A stretch of 64,000 bases of DNA from Otatea glauca (Eukaryota > Streptophyta > Magnoliopsida > Poales > Poaceae): the NCBI GenBank assembly GCA_036346275.1, contig JAYEVK010000026.1, positions 16,571-80,570 of the forward strand, written 5' to 3'. Positions 1-11,885 of this stretch are shown piece by piece. Each line of letters begins with the position of its first letter. Within the stretch, counting starts at the first letter, position 1. The notes beneath the pieces are model-generated. The model saw nothing but the letters and a program-made list of their open reading frames with translations, did no database searches and was not told the DNA's origin. A program made the translations under genes and the position numbers.

Positions 1-1340
1 TTCCCGTAACCGCGGGTGTGGCTAATCTATTAGATTTACACTCTACAGAGGTGTACAGCTTTATCCACAAGTCATGATCTTTTCTTTTTGCCGCATATTT
101 TACGCACCTTTGGTGTAGTGGCCAGAATGTTCATGATGAAAACCTTTACATTACCTAGGTTAATTTTGCACTAGCACGGTGACGATAAACCCATACTATG
201 GCAGCAGAACTCAAAGCATAAATATGATGGTTCTCCCCATATCATGGTGTACACCATTGTATCAGCAAACATTATTCCCAACATCTCGGTGTGGGTGCCC
301 CTCCGAGCAGTCCATAATGGAACAACCCGTCTTAGTACAGCCTACCAATGTGCAAAGTTAAACTAGATAACTTAATTGATTTAAGGTTTTCCTACACCAA
401 CACTTGTGGTTGTACGTGTTTCTTGGCTTGAAGACAACTCATAGTTCTGCCCTTAATCCGACATGGGCGATAATCTTCTCCCTACACTACGTGCAAGTCC
501 CTTGCACGTTAAATATTGCCATAATCACCCGCATCTAAACCATAGTTTTATTTTGAGTTTTTAACGAAAATACCAGCAACCATCATCATGTCACAATATC
601 TCCAAGTTTTATCTGATCAGTGTATCCAATTTGTTCGTTCCAAATCTAAAGCATGGCTAAGCAAGATTATTAAATCGCACATACCCAAATTGACATTATA
701 TATTGTCTAACCTTATTCTAGGGTTATCAAGGTTCACATGTTAATACTTATCAAGGAAGTTTCATGTGACAACAGGTATATCTACCAGTACCACAATATA
801 GCGAATTTACAGAAAATACACGCATGCATAAATTGATTTGATAAAACAAAATGAAAATTAAAACACTGGAAGCAATATGATCAAAGGGGGTGCTTGCCTT
901 TCTTTATTATTGTTTACGATGAAGTCGTGATCGCAATTGATGACGAAATCAGTGTCGCCGGGCTCTACACGTCGTTCAATTGAAATATAGCAAATAATAA
1001 AATTCAATAAGGGCAAGAGAATACATATAGAAAACCAAATAAAGACCTACTATAAAGAATAAATGTAGATTCTTGTAAATATTATTTACTCTTGTTTTAC
1101 GAGTTGGAGAGGCAAAAATTATGTATTCTTGTTTTTATAATTTCGAATTCAAGAGGCTGAAATTATTTAGTTAAGCATTGGGTTATTAATCAACTATATA
1201 GTATATCATAGATATACTCTATAGTTTACCGTAATTATTTTTACATATTTGGGTAGATAACTGACTAAATGGCTTAAAGAAATTAACTACACTCAATTTG
1301 GGTCTTATTTTATTAAGATATACTTATTTGAATATTTTAT
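1..1340 (-). repeat. Chromovirus-type LTR fragment, minus strand
   Basis: Read on the minus strand, the first ~80 bases resemble the segment near 62432-62500: both have a TGTGG(A/G)TAAAG block, then GAGTGTAAATCTAAT, then ATTAGCC. Bases 880-980 on the minus strand resemble 61525-61640 (GAACGACGTGTAGA followed by AAAGGCAAGCAC). Bases 1130-1165 match the AGCCTCTTGAATTC block near 61300. The segment is therefore an inverted copy of the same LTR family that lies at the right end of the window. It runs off the left edge, and its inner boundary near 1340 is approximate. It has no coding content. Confidence 0.6.
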
Positions 1341-1505
1341 ACATTGCATCTAATCTTTGATGAAAAAGGATAAAAAACAATTTGAAATTCAAATATTTTT
1401 ACATATTCGAACTCCGTTTGATCAGAGGATTATAACAATATTGGGGGCGAGTTGCTCAAGTAGGATGCGACTCGCATCGAAACAAACTACTTGTTTTTGT
1501 ATAGT

Positions 1506-2907
1506 TTTCTTCGTCGCAAGGACAAGTTCTTGCAATGGATGGCCTTGGAGGAATTTCTGTCATCGTGCTTTGTTGATACAACGGAGGGGAGGTTCGTGTA
1601 CTCATGCCTCTCGAGCTTGGATTGGTGAGGCAACCTTCGATCGATTGTTAAATCCATGGAACCGTTTTACGCCTTCATGCGTTTCGCCGATCAAGACAAG
1701 GTGCCTACGTTTAGTGAGGTGCTACTAGGGTACAACATAATACGACAGGAATACGATAGCTTGTTTCATGACTCTCTAGCTATATTCGACTTATACTTGA
1801 ACGTCATGGACCTAAGAAATATCTTGTTCTTGTACATACGTTACATACTTATACTGACATGTTTTCTTCACTTCGTTCAGCTGCCGCCTTGAACACTCGG
1901 ACGTACTACGCGTACAGCACGTCGCACACCTTTTTGTCAGATCTCTGGGATGCTTTTTAAGTGCTTGCTGATGACACTGAAAGCACCATGGACTCTCTTT
2001 ATGAGGTCGATCATTACAAAAGAAGGGTTGGAACGTTCGCGAGTGCTATAGCTGAGCGGATGGCACATGATCCCAAAATAGCCCCTAGTATTTTTTCTTA
2101 TGTCATCTTAAATATAATGCCACTCTTGTATTTTCACCTTGTACTTACTGCTCTCTTTGTTAACTTGCAGCACATTGGTCGGTTGTGTTCGGTTCGGACA
2201 CACCCACGCTCTAGAAGTTTGCTCAGTGGCTGATTTCATATTGCGCTTCTTCTAGCGGATGCAAACGCAATTGGAGCACATTCGTGTTCATCAACACTAA
2301 AGTTCGCAATTGTCTATCCTATAAGAAGCTCCATAAGTTGGTGTACGTTAACTACAATCTGCGTCTTAGAATTCAAATAGAAGAAAGTCAAAAGTCCAGA
2401 GCTGAAGACGACCCATTCTAGCGACTTATGAAGCTTATATTGTCCGACGCTGAAAATTCAATCCGACAGTGGATGGAGAAAGGGAGGTCCAATGCTTACC
2501 CCTTACTTGATGAGGAGGACACTTAGAGTGACACCACCTCCCGTCACACCATAAGACAGACCCCGATTGATCCTGCTGTGTTGCAAAAGAATACTGGAGT
2601 TGCAAACATCCCCAAATAAGCAGACAAGATAATGGGTGATAGTCACATGGGAAAGAGAAAGCACCAAGTAGTGGTGACGAGCAAGCAAACAAAAAGGAGA
2701 GCTCACCCGAAAGAAAAGTAGAAGCTTCCCATAGTAGAGGAACATTACATAGAGAGTGACGACTCGACTGATAGCACTCCTGGGGACCATCGAAGCCCAC
2801 CATATCAAGATTCCAATGACAGTAGCTCAAAGATGGACATCGATGGCGGTGAGTGTGGTGATAGTGCCTTCATTCCTCTCACTTCTTGCTTAGAAGGACA
2901 ATGTTGA
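1506..2907 (+). pseudogene. hAT transposase pseudogene (dimerisation region)
   Basis: hAT transposases cut and paste DNA and dimerise through a C-terminal region. The frame from 1506 gives KDKFLQWMALEEFLSS and then VKSMEPFYAFMRFADQDKVP, like the segment that follows DUF659 in plant hAT proteins. After a likely intron, 1890-2085 gives a second block containing LYEVDHYKRRVGTF. The frame from 2176 to the TGA at 2905-2907 carries the dimerisation signature: W..VFGSDTPTL, then CASSSGCKRNWSTF, then TKVRN and LHKLVYVNYNLRLRIQ. A basic patch and an acidic DSTDSTPGD tail follow. That last frame is interrupted by five stops, four of them TAG, including one at 2212 where the family usually has Gln. The N-terminal BED finger and the catalytic region are not visible. 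Dead coding remnant. Confidence 0.72.
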
Positions 2908-3305
2908 TTGCAAATGTCATATGCTATGGTATTGAAATGAATGCTATTGAAATGTGGACTTGTTGGATTGATTTGTGAATGCTATTCATATGAAATGTTA
3001 TTTATTGAGATATTATTGCTAAATTCCTACTTTACAACTTCAGATTGTCTAAAATATAGCAAAGGTCATGCCGAAATTTTCCTATATTGTTTCATATTTT
3101 TCTATAGTTGGGCTATTATTGCAAAATATGTACTTTACAACTTGACATTGTCTTAATATGTAGGAAAGGTCATGCCAGAATTTTGTCCTATTTTTTCATA
3201 TTTTTTATATATGTTTCTAATATTTTTCCTGATTTTGTGGGCCTTTATCAGCCTTTTACAAATTTTCTACCATTTTTGCAATTTTTATTATTTTTTATAT
3301 TTTTC

Positions 3306-3480
3306 ATTCAGTTGCCGATTTTGTGTAAAAATCACTCGATAATCGCTGTAAACCGGTCGATTATCGACCACATCGCTCGACTTTCGAGTTTTTTTTTCCC
3401 GGTTTGACTCTCGATTTCAAATCGGTTTAACTTTGCAAACCGTTCGATTATTCTCAATTATTGAGCGAGTGTTTCAGAGC
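3306..3480. repeat. Short-motif dyad-rich segment
   Basis: The segment repeats CGATAATCG, ACCGGTCGATTATCGACC and related GATT/AATC blocks in both orientations, which gives local dyad symmetry. It lies between the transposase remnant and the subterminal motifs of the hAT element. It may be part of the element's 3' non-coding region or a separate small insertion; the sequence does not decide. Confidence 0.35.
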
Positions 3481-3529
3481 TTTTGGCTGCATACTGTGAA
3501 TATCAACGAGTTATACAACAACTCTCTAA

Positions 3530-4196
3530 TGTGGCCGTACGGGTCGGGCCGGTATGATATAAAAAACAGGGTCGTACTAGGCCTCGTGATTAGGCATGAT
3601 GGGCAGCATAGCACGATATGTCTGTATGGACCGTGCTTGGACTGGCATGGCAAGAAACATGGCTGATGTGCTCGAAGCAGGCACGACACGCGACAGATCG
3701 CTTTGCTGCGACATTGCGTCATGTTGTAGCTCTTCTTATGGTTGGTGCCTTTTACGGTCCTTGTATGTGGAGAAAGGGGAGATAAGTAAACAACTAAGAT
3801 GCTTAAAAGTGGAGAATAGAGACTAGAGAATACATGCTCACTAACACCGAGACCACACACTGAGTCGCTCCACACTGGGGTACCCCATACTGAGTGTAAG
3901 GCTTTTAAAGAGGCAGTAACTCTGTATCTATTCAAGAACGAATAAAATTTAGTTCTTTATCCCCTAATATTTGTGTCCACTATCTCAGCTTCGTGCGTCT
4001 CCGACTCCTTTCCTCTCATCGCAATAGTGCAAATGGGCTAGGCTTGGACCGACACGGCAAGAAGCCAGGACGAATCACAAATGGACCGTACCTGAGCTCG
4101 CCGAAGATGAGCCGACCCGACCAGACCATAGCAGCACGGTATAGTTTAGGCACGCGACCCGACAGGTCCTGGCATGGCACGACACCCACCTCTAGG
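3530..4196. repeat. hAT-like subterminal motif region
   Basis: Motifs such as GGGTCGGGCCGG, GGCACGACACG and GACACGGCAAG recur in direct and inverted form (3538-3690 and 4030-4200). Arrays like these usually bind hAT transposase. The right-hand edge (CACCTCTA) looks like a terminal inverted repeat. Confidence 0.45.
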
Positions 4197-4654
4197 CGTC
4201 AAGGGCCACCCATTTGGCTGCCTCTATTTAAGCCAAATCAATTTCTTGTTCATTCTGCAACAAGAGATAAGAAAAAATAATGTTAAGTTAAAAGAATTGT
4301 AAGTCTTAGTGTTTTGTAATAATTGAGTAATATTAGGTGGTACAAATTGAACTTTAAATAAACATTTTTTATTAGCAACAGAGAATGGAGGATCCATGTG
4401 TATGGATGAACTCCTGACTGTGATATACTGTACTAGTCTTGTATAAAACGGAACTTTTTGGAGAAATTAATTAAGAAATCCCTAACAAGAGGTAGTCGAA
4501 GGAACAAAAGTTTTTCAGGTAGTTTTTGCTCACTGAAATTATATCACTGTTGATAGTTGGTTGAGACAAGTTCAGTCGAGTTTTCCAAGTATTCAAGTTC
4601 TTAGAAATGTATGGAAAAACTAGCATACACACTGCGCTCGGACATGTTAATATG

Positions 4655-4970
4655 TAAAACTAGAAATTGTTATTTATATTTTTTACGAGGGAAATCAATA
4701 GTTGTAGTTGTGAATATGAAACTAAATTTCTCAGATACGTTAACACGTGAATCTAAAATAATATTTTCTAAAAACATGCCTACCCTAACACATGAAGATA
4801 AAAAATATTTTCTGAAAAATGTTAAAAATTATTTTCTTAATACATGAAGCTGGAAATTGATATTTATATTTTTTTGTGAGGGAGATCGATATTTATAGTT
4901 GTGATTATGAAACTAAATTACTCAGATACGTTAACACGTGAAGCTAAAAAATAGTTTCTAAAAAAATCTC
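4655..4970. repeat. Two-copy direct repeat, ~190 bp spacing
   Basis: A ~120 bp unit beginning near 4657 (AGAAATTGTTATTTATATTT) recurs near 4848 (GGAAATTGATATTTATATTT). Each copy continues through GTGA.TATGAAACTAAATT, then CTCAGATACGTTAACACGTGAA, then TTTCTAAAAA. The short ORF at 4611-4847 is a by-product of the first unit. The repeat is AT-rich with no recognised family. Confidence 0.7.
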
Positions 4971-5589
4971 GGCGCTATTACGTAGCAGATGTGTAAGTAT
5001 ACATTATATTGGATAATATATGCAGCATACTGTACACATATACAGCATATGTTATGCATTATACAGTGTACACATACACTACACATGTACGAAATAGCTT
5101 ACGAGATACCTCCCGCGGAGGCGAGACGGTATGCTGCGAGCCCACATAAAAACTAGCGCAATCTGTACTCAAATGGCGATGTGGTACTATTATTACTTTA
5201 GGCCACCGCCTCCTATAATCGGCTAATCCAGATCGAGCTAGGCTGCGCCGCCGGCCGGCCGTGTTCGGCTTACCGTAACATATCTCCACGGACCTCCCCG
5301 GCCCGAATCCACCCTTGGCGCCCTGGATCAGTCCTCATCCGCGCTGCGGCGGCGGAGGCGCTTAGCCAGCGATGGATCAGCGTCTGTCCGTTGTCTCGGC
5401 AAGCGGAGCCATGCGAAGGGCGGCGTCAATGCGCGGCGAGCAGCAGGCAGGTAGCGATGGCTCCTGAGAGGTTCCTCCGCACCGGGATGTCGGATTTTGT
5501 GACGTCATGACAAAGAAAGAAAGAGGTCAACCAGCGTGGCCTGGCCCAGAGCCCCAGACTGGCTGCGGCAAGTCCACCGCGCGCCACCT
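4971..5589. other. Intergenic, no recognised gene
   Basis: 4990-5090 is AT-rich with alternating purine/pyrimidine steps (TACACATATACAGCATATG). From about 5100 the composition switches sharply to GC-rich. Short ORFs on both strands are low-complexity and match no family I recognise. No splice structure or promoter could be supported. Confidence 0.4.
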
Positions 5590-6065
5590 CTGCTCTAGAC
5601 TGATGCCGCCGACCCTCGACAATGGCACCTGCCACCGAGGGGGTTCTCCCGGTCCTGGGCCACCTGCCGCGCCGCGCCGCTGTTCTTCGCCGGCCAGAGC
5701 AGAGGGTGAGAGACGGCGCGAGCTACGGCGGCGGGTCGGCAGCGACCGAAGGCACATAGTGCGTTCCCAGAGGCGGTGAACTTGTTTTTCGTCGTTAGAG
5801 ATTCGAAGATTGACGGAGAAGACCAGAACACAACGGCAGCGAGGCTCCCGGGCGCGGAGAAGAAGAGCAAGGCGAGGACGACTCGAGCAGCACGACGTCA
5901 AAGGTACGCGCTCATCACGCGTTCCCTAACACGGGGACCCCGTTTTCGAGGTCGATGGAGGCGGCTGAGGCGCTGAAGACGGTGGCGATGGAGACGGCCA
6001 TGGCAGAGAGGTAGCTCTCGTGACGAGGACGAAGACAAGGTCCGACGGCCGACCGGTGGATGCTG
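5590..6065. repeat. Dispersed GC-rich repeat, copy 1
   Basis: This stretch is collinear with 26838-27265. Shared anchors, in order, are CCACCTGCCG, TGTTCTTC, AGAGGGTGAGA/ATAGGGTGAGA, GGTCGGCAGC, GGCGGTGAAC/GGCTGTGAAC, GACTGACGGAGAAGAC/GATTGACGGAGAAGAC, GAGGCTCCCGG, CTCATCACG, TTTTCGAGGTCGA, GGCAGAGAGGTA/GCGTAGAGAGGTA and AAGGTCC(G/A)ACGGCCGAC. Copy 1 is more GC-rich. The presence of two copies means this is repeat or duplicated DNA. It may contain a captured gene exon, but no frame is conserved well enough to say. Confidence 0.65.
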
Positions 6066-6539
6066 GTGCAAATATTAACTATCTTAAAGGCGAAGGAATC
6101 CTCGGCTCCCCAACCGTGCCACGTTGTTCGCCTGTGCGTAGAGTCCCTCCCAGTTTTCGCTATTCCTCTTCGGGTTTATCGCGCGGAGAGCCGAGCCCCG
6201 TGAGCTTCGCGGTTCGTGCGCCAATCATCTTTGCAGCGTCGCGCCTTCCCCTGGTTCTTCACGCTGTCGTCGGCGCTATGTCCGCCTGTCTTCTACTCCT
6301 TGACGCCATCGCTAGTGCTCCGTCCGTCCGTTGGCGTCGGAAGGCCCCAGGTGATGGCCCTTAAAGGGTTACGGTTTTGCAGTTTCCTTCGCCGTTGCGT
6401 ACGCCACCTCTGGTTCGGGGTCTCCGCCCGACGGTGTTTGGTACGGTCCTCGGGACGACGCGCCGCTCTCCCTCCCCTTCCTTCCCACCCGGCCACCGCC
6501 CCTCTTGTTCCCCTCGTGTAGCTCGCCACCTCGCCTTCG

Positions 6540-7080
6540 CTCCGGTTCTCCCGTCCGTTGTGTCCGTGCGCGCCGTCCACGGCTGTTCATCACCTGAACG
6601 CGCTAGTTGCTCTCGTGTGCGCCGTCCACAGCCAGCCCTCGCTTCATTGCGCTTTGGTATCGCCTTTTACTTTCCTTCTTCTTCTTCTTCCTTTTCCCCC
6701 CTTTTCATTTCTAGATCCCTCCGTCTTGGCTATTTCGTCTTCCTCCGGTTCTTCCGTCCATTGCGTCTGTGTGTGACACGCACGGCTAGCTCATGCGTGC
6801 TGCCCACGGTCAGCTTTCGTCTCATCATGTTTTGGTGCTACTTTTTACCTTCGTTCTTCTTCTTTTTCTCCCCATTTTCATTTCGGATGGCGCTTTTCTA
6901 ATGACCAGTGGCGTTGCTATCCGATCGTTGTGTTGCCGTCGTCCTTTTGGCCGTTGTTGTCGCCTACTCCGTCCCGGCTCAGTCGTCGTTTCTACGTCCT
7001 ACACTCCTCTTTGGTATTGCCTTCTGACTTCTTTTCCTTTTTCCCCTTTTCCCCCTTTTTGATTCCGATCATCGGTTCAC
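6540..7080 (+). repeat. Three degenerate ~179 bp tandem units
   Basis: Anchors TTTGGTAT at 6653, TTTGGTGC at 6831 and TTTGGTAT at 7010 are spaced 178 and 179 bases apart. Each is followed by a pyrimidine run (CTTTCCTTCTTCTTC, CCTTCGTTCTTCTTC, CTTCTTTTCCTTTT) and preceded by a GC-rich CCGTC block. The long ORFs here reflect the C/T-rich composition and are not credible proteins. Confidence 0.6.
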
Positions 7081-9198
7081 CCAGTCATTAAGTTTTTGCT
7101 TCGGTTCTTGCTCCGTTATCGCCTCTCCGGTTGTTAATCACATTGGCTCCACCGTCGTCTTCTCTTCGATGCAGGTCGGTTGTCCGTTCGCCGTTCGGTG
7201 CCACCGGGGGCTCAACTGATGGTTTCGCGGCATCAGCCTTTCACGCCGCCGCCAAGCTGTTGGTCTGCCCCTTGGTTTTCATTGACCAGAGCACGGCGTG
7301 GTATTAACTCCCCGCATTGGAGTCTGGAGGACATCAATCGGGCTGAAGGGTAAATTTTATTCGTATTGTTGTAATTTTGTCTATGTTGCACTGGAATTCC
7401 ACCTTGTTCTGCAATAGATTTGGAAATTACGATCACAGCTTCCTAATCATTCTTGTGTTTTGATTTTTTTTCCCTTTTGTTTATGAGAACTGAGCCTCCC
7501 TTTTTCAGCATTATCTTCCAGATTGGGATTTAGTGGTTTAGCTTCAGAATATGAAGTTTACCATTAGCTTATGGTTGTGTTAGGAAGTGCACTCGAGTGT
7601 GTTCCGCGTTTCATTTTGGTTGAAACTCTATAAAAGATGGTTTTAATGAATAATGATAATAATTAGCTTTTGAATTTTGGAATTAGCAAGTTTATTATTA
7701 GGTTGTGGAATGCCAGGTTTGTATATTCTCAGGCTAATGCTCCTCACTTAGGAGTTAAATTCTGCAAGATATACCATTACTTGGGAACTGGAGCAGAAAC
7801 ATTACCATGTTATCTTCTATCCGGTCCAATTAGGTACAATAGCTTGCGCAGTATTACTTGCATTTGTTTCATGTTATCTGTCGGAGACATACATTTAGGA
7901 TTTTCATATGGTTATAAGAACTTAGCAACCATTTTAGTCACTGAGTTTAGTGTTCAGCTGGAAAATATGGCGATCAGTATTTCGATCACTTTAGTAGCTG
8001 TGATTAATTTTGGGGCCTCCTTTATACAGCTAGATGATATAATAGAAGCTATATAAGATGTCAGATTTAGAGCAGAGATTCTCACAGATTTTGCTGTCCC
8101 TCAGCCAAAATCACAAAAGACTTTGTCCGCACAATTTAGGATAGGAGAAATGGCATGCAACTATGTTATGTAATTACTTCTCTTCCCCTTCTCTGCATAT
8201 ATTTAGTGATGTTACTTATTGATAGGTCCTACAACAGCTGTACTAATGTAGCTCCCTGCTGAATATACCATCAAGCTTTCAGCTAAGTAAGTAATTTTTG
8301 AGGAAAGCATGTTAGCTTACAACTATTGATATCTTATAAAGGTCGATTTCGAATATCCTGTCAGGAACATTTAAGGTATCCTCTTCTTATATGGTTGCAT
8401 TTTATTTTCAAAGCTAACATTCCCAAGCAGTAAGTAACTGCTCAAGTTATAAAGTGGTATTTGGGATACTAGATTCTATATTGCTGGTATTGAGCAAGAC
8501 CAGCACAGAAAACTGCTAATTTATATATTATTTGCTAACAATTCTCATAAACCATGCATATTGATAACTCTAAATAATACTTGCATATATGCGAGAAAAG
8601 AGCTTCTATAAATCATAATACTATGCCTATTGAGTTGTGCTGTGGCTTTAAACCAATTAGTAAAATGAGTGCAACTATTAAAGTAGTTTGGCTGGATGTA
8701 AACAATCGAGTGGTTTCTTGTGTAATCTCAGACCCTAATCTGATTGACTTGCAATAACGCTTAAGTATAATATAATTGGGGGTTCATGATTTCTTTTCTT
8801 TTTGGCACTGATTGACTTGCAACAACGCTTAAGTATTTTCCCTTCTAGGTTTAATCTTCCCGGATTTTTGGATCTGGATCTGATGAGCGCATGTAGAGGT
8901 TGTGTTGATCGCATATGTGATTACAATGTTAATTATGGTTACATAATGATGCAGGTTACAGCCCGAACATTACGGAATACAATTGGTTCGTGTGTATCTA
9001 CTTTTTCCCTGCCTTGGCTATTGACTATTGCTTCATTGTGTCTGCATATTGAAAGATTATATTTTTAGTGCTCTTTAGAACTCATCATTATGAAGCTCAT
9101 TATACAAACCAGCATTTCTTTGATGAAATTTATATTTTCTCACCCAGATATTTTTACTACCGCATTTTACAAGCCTCAATTAAATCTGTTTCTTTGCT
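7081..9198. other. Intron-like AT-rich region, no clear gene
   Basis: The stretch is T-rich and A-rich with scattered GT/AG sites, resembling the introns of the ALIX-like fragment that follows. No exon of the BRO1 domain was recognised. The ORF at 7670-8056 has no family signature. It could be intron or upstream sequence of the decayed gene, or carrier DNA brought with it. Confidence 0.35.
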
Positions 9199-9583
9199 AA
9201 TCTTAACCAAGCTGCTCATGGTGATTCTAATATTGAACAAGGTCTTAAGTAGAACACCCTTGATGCCTATTCTTGTGAAGAAGCGATGAGAGTCTAACAA
9301 TATATTAAGCTAGAAACTATTCTCAAGGTTTAAGGAGACTGCCCTTTAATTTAGATCTGCATCACAATGAATCCCAAACCTGTTTTTATCGCTATCTCGG
9401 ATAATTACACATTGCTTTTATATATCGCAAATAGAATCTGCACTTCGAATATGACGATGCATATCATGCCCTTTTATGGGAATGAAGATGCTATTGTTGG
9501 AACCCTTCAAGAAAGCTTGGTATGTGCGTTATTTTATCTTACAGTGTATATTTAGCGAGCCTTATTTAAACTTACCAAAACTA

Positions 9584-9588
9584 ATTTG
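9584..9588. repeat. Target-site duplication ATTTG (left)
   Basis: ATTTG directly precedes the solo LTR and is repeated exactly at 12002-12006. Confidence 0.8.
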
Positions 9589-9719
9589 TGAAAGATCGAA
9601 AAAGCGACTAGAGGGGGTGAATAGGAGCTAAATAAAATTTTCGAATAAACTCTCCCCTAAAATTCAAATCACCAAAAACCGAAAGAAAGCTGCCTTTGGT
9701 CGGGTATTTCGATCGGATG

Positions 9720-9905
9720 AGCAGTACCCCGACCCTGAGAGGTCGGATGAACGATTACTCGGAATGAATAGTGTTCGGGTGAAGCAGTACCCCGACCAAA
9801 GACCGGACGGATGAACAAGTACTCCCGACTGAAGTGGTCGGATGAGCGATCTCCCGACCTGCGGAGGTCGGATGAACAGTACTCGGGTGAATAGTGTTCG
9901 GTGAA
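9720..9905. repeat. Degenerate repeats within solo LTR
   Basis: Blocks combining GGTCGGATGA, GAACAGTACTC, CCCGACC and GGTGAATAGTGTTCG recur about every 40-60 bases with variation. Confidence 0.5.
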
Positions 9906-10749
9906 CAGTAAAATCAGCACGATCTCAAACACAGAAATCGAGGTAACTTTTGATCGGCTGATCCAAAAACAGTGAAAAATGGTGTGCACCTCCCAAAGGA
10001 TGTCAGGAACTTATTTCAATCAAAAATCGAAGGAATTAATACCAAGGTTCCGTCTTTTTCAGTTTAACAAATGCAACACTAAAAACAGAGTCACGAACAC
10101 AGACTTCACCTCTAACTTGCTGGTGGGAGTTGATGGTCAGAAATCCTTGGATGACTCTCCACAAATCATAGCAAGTAAGTACACGAAGAAACAACCCTTC
10201 AAACAAATAGAAACACTATCTGAAAACTAGGCACAGAAATTGGTTTCTTGCAAAACTGAATAGAAGAGGTTGTAGATTGCCTAGATGATTGGGATATGAT
10301 CTATAGAAGATTCATCCAGCAATCTTTCATCCTTGGCAACAAGAACCAGAAGCCAATCAAGACTAAAGAACTGCAAGTCACACGTTTACGCACTTTAAGA
10401 ACACAGATTTACTAACTTACAACAAGAATGCAAGGATTGCCTAGATGATTGAAAGCACCAAGTCGGAGAAGAGTTCATCAATCATGAATTTCAACAAAGA
10501 CACAATAGCATGTAGAAGGAGATGAGGCAAATCCAAATTACGTAAAGTAAATTGCAAGTAAGTAAATGCGGAATTTAGATAACAGAATTTAAGTGCGTAA
10601 TGTAAATACGTAAGGGAAATGAAACAAGAATATAAATGAAGAACATTTCATTTCCGGAAGGGAGGTTTACAAAGCCTCACAACAAAGTGGGCAAAACTCA
10701 AATGAGCAGAAAAAACCTCGGAACCTTCAAAGAGGGCTGCCCTACCCTC

Positions 10750-10757
10750 TATTTATA
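10750..10757 (-). promoter_or_regulatory. TATA box of solo LTR
   Basis: On the minus strand the site reads TATAAATA in the context CACTATAAATAGAG, the same context as 17308-17315 and 26016-26023 in the related LTRs. It would direct transcription leftward. Confidence 0.65.
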
Positions 10758-11620
10758 GTGACACAGGATCAATTCCCACCTTTGGATGTCTGCTTCAATC
10801 CTAAGCCAACATCCAAGAGCGATTTGATCCTTACACTATCACTCTCAACAACTCTCAACTACTCACGTACACTTTCCTCACTGCTCACCCCAAGGAGACA
10901 CCCTCTCCCTATCTATTCATAGCAGGCTTGGAACACCTACCACCCTTGGATGAGCCTCTAAACCCTAGAGCACTCCATCAAGGGCTGAGATTTTACCCAC
11001 TCACACAGCTATGCATGGGCTCACCCGAAACCCAACAACCCAACGGGTTTGCACGCTTTTCAACTCACACTAACTTGACCCGCTACTCTATCTTCCTGAC
11101 CGCGATCCAACGGTCCTCCTTGATCAGAGCAGCTCCAAGTTAGCATCTCATCCATTCCTTTGTCTTCTCGGCTTGCAGCTACTCCCTGGCCTCAGTCATC
11201 TTTGGCGACACCTTGATCATCTGGACCTCAGCTCTCCCAGCCTAGTCCTGATCCCCTTCGCCTCACCATGACCTAGCTCCAAAGTCCTGCAACCATCATA
11301 GACAAGGAAACCACATCAAATAGCAATGTCCAACAACACATATCCATCTCAGCAGACGGATATACACTCTGACGACCAACATAACCCCGACCACACGTGG
11401 TCCGACCATCGGTCTCCATCCCGACCAACCATGGTGCGACCAGCGGTCTCCATCCCGACCACTCGAGGTCGACCACTAGTCTCCATTCCGACCACTCGAG
11501 GTTCGGCGGATCGGTCTCCAGACCGGCGAGAGACCTTACCACTCGGGTCGACGGTCGGTCTCCGACCGACCACGGCCCTGACCTCTGGGTCGGACAACTG
11601 GTCTCCGACCAACCAAAGAC

Positions 11621-11885
11621 CCGACCACTCAGGTCGGACGACCCGACCACTCGGGGTTGGATGACTGGTCTGCAACACAGCCAAAGCCTCGACCACTCAG
11701 GTCGGACGACCTGACCACTCGGGGTCGGACGACTGGTCTGCAACACAGCCAAAGCCCCGACCACTCAGGTCGGACGACCCGACCACTCGGGGTCGGACGA
11801 CTGGTCTCCAACCAGCCAAAGCCCCGATCACTCAGGTCAGACGACCCGACCACTCGGGGTTGGACGACTGGTCTCCAACCAGTAA
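11621..11885. repeat. Four 67-68 bp tandem repeats in solo LTR
   Basis: Units start at 11621, 11689, 11757 and 11824. Each carries CGA(C/T)CACTCAGGTC, then GACCACTCGGGGT, then GACTGGTCT. Shorter, more degenerate copies of the same GACCACTCG and GGTCTCC words extend left to about 11400. The ORFs found here on both strands are products of the repeat. Confidence 0.8.

Larger units (their letters stand above)
1341..4196 (+). mobile_element. Decayed hAT-superfamily DNA transposon
   Basis: This span combines a broken hAT transposase (1506-2907) with a distal region rich in GGGCCGG, GGCACGACAC and related motifs. Such motifs are typical of hAT subterminal regions in grasses. The distal edge reads GGCACGACACCCACCTCTA, which on the other strand begins TAGAGGTGGGTGTCGTGCC, a plausible terminal inverted repeat. 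No matching left terminus was found, so the 5' end is probably lost to or interrupted by the LTR fragment at 1-1340. No 8 bp duplication could be paired. The element cannot be autonomous. Confidence 0.5.

Noticed and set aside
3474..3935. 153-codon minus-strand ORF
   Set aside because: Overlaps hAT subterminal motif repeats and has no recognisable domain.
6020..7062. Overlapping ORFs rich in Ser, Phe and Leu
   Set aside because: They follow the C/T-rich tandem repeat and change frame from unit to unit.
7670..8056. 128-codon ORF
   Set aside because: AT-rich, no domain, located in intron-like DNA; splice and homology support are lacking.
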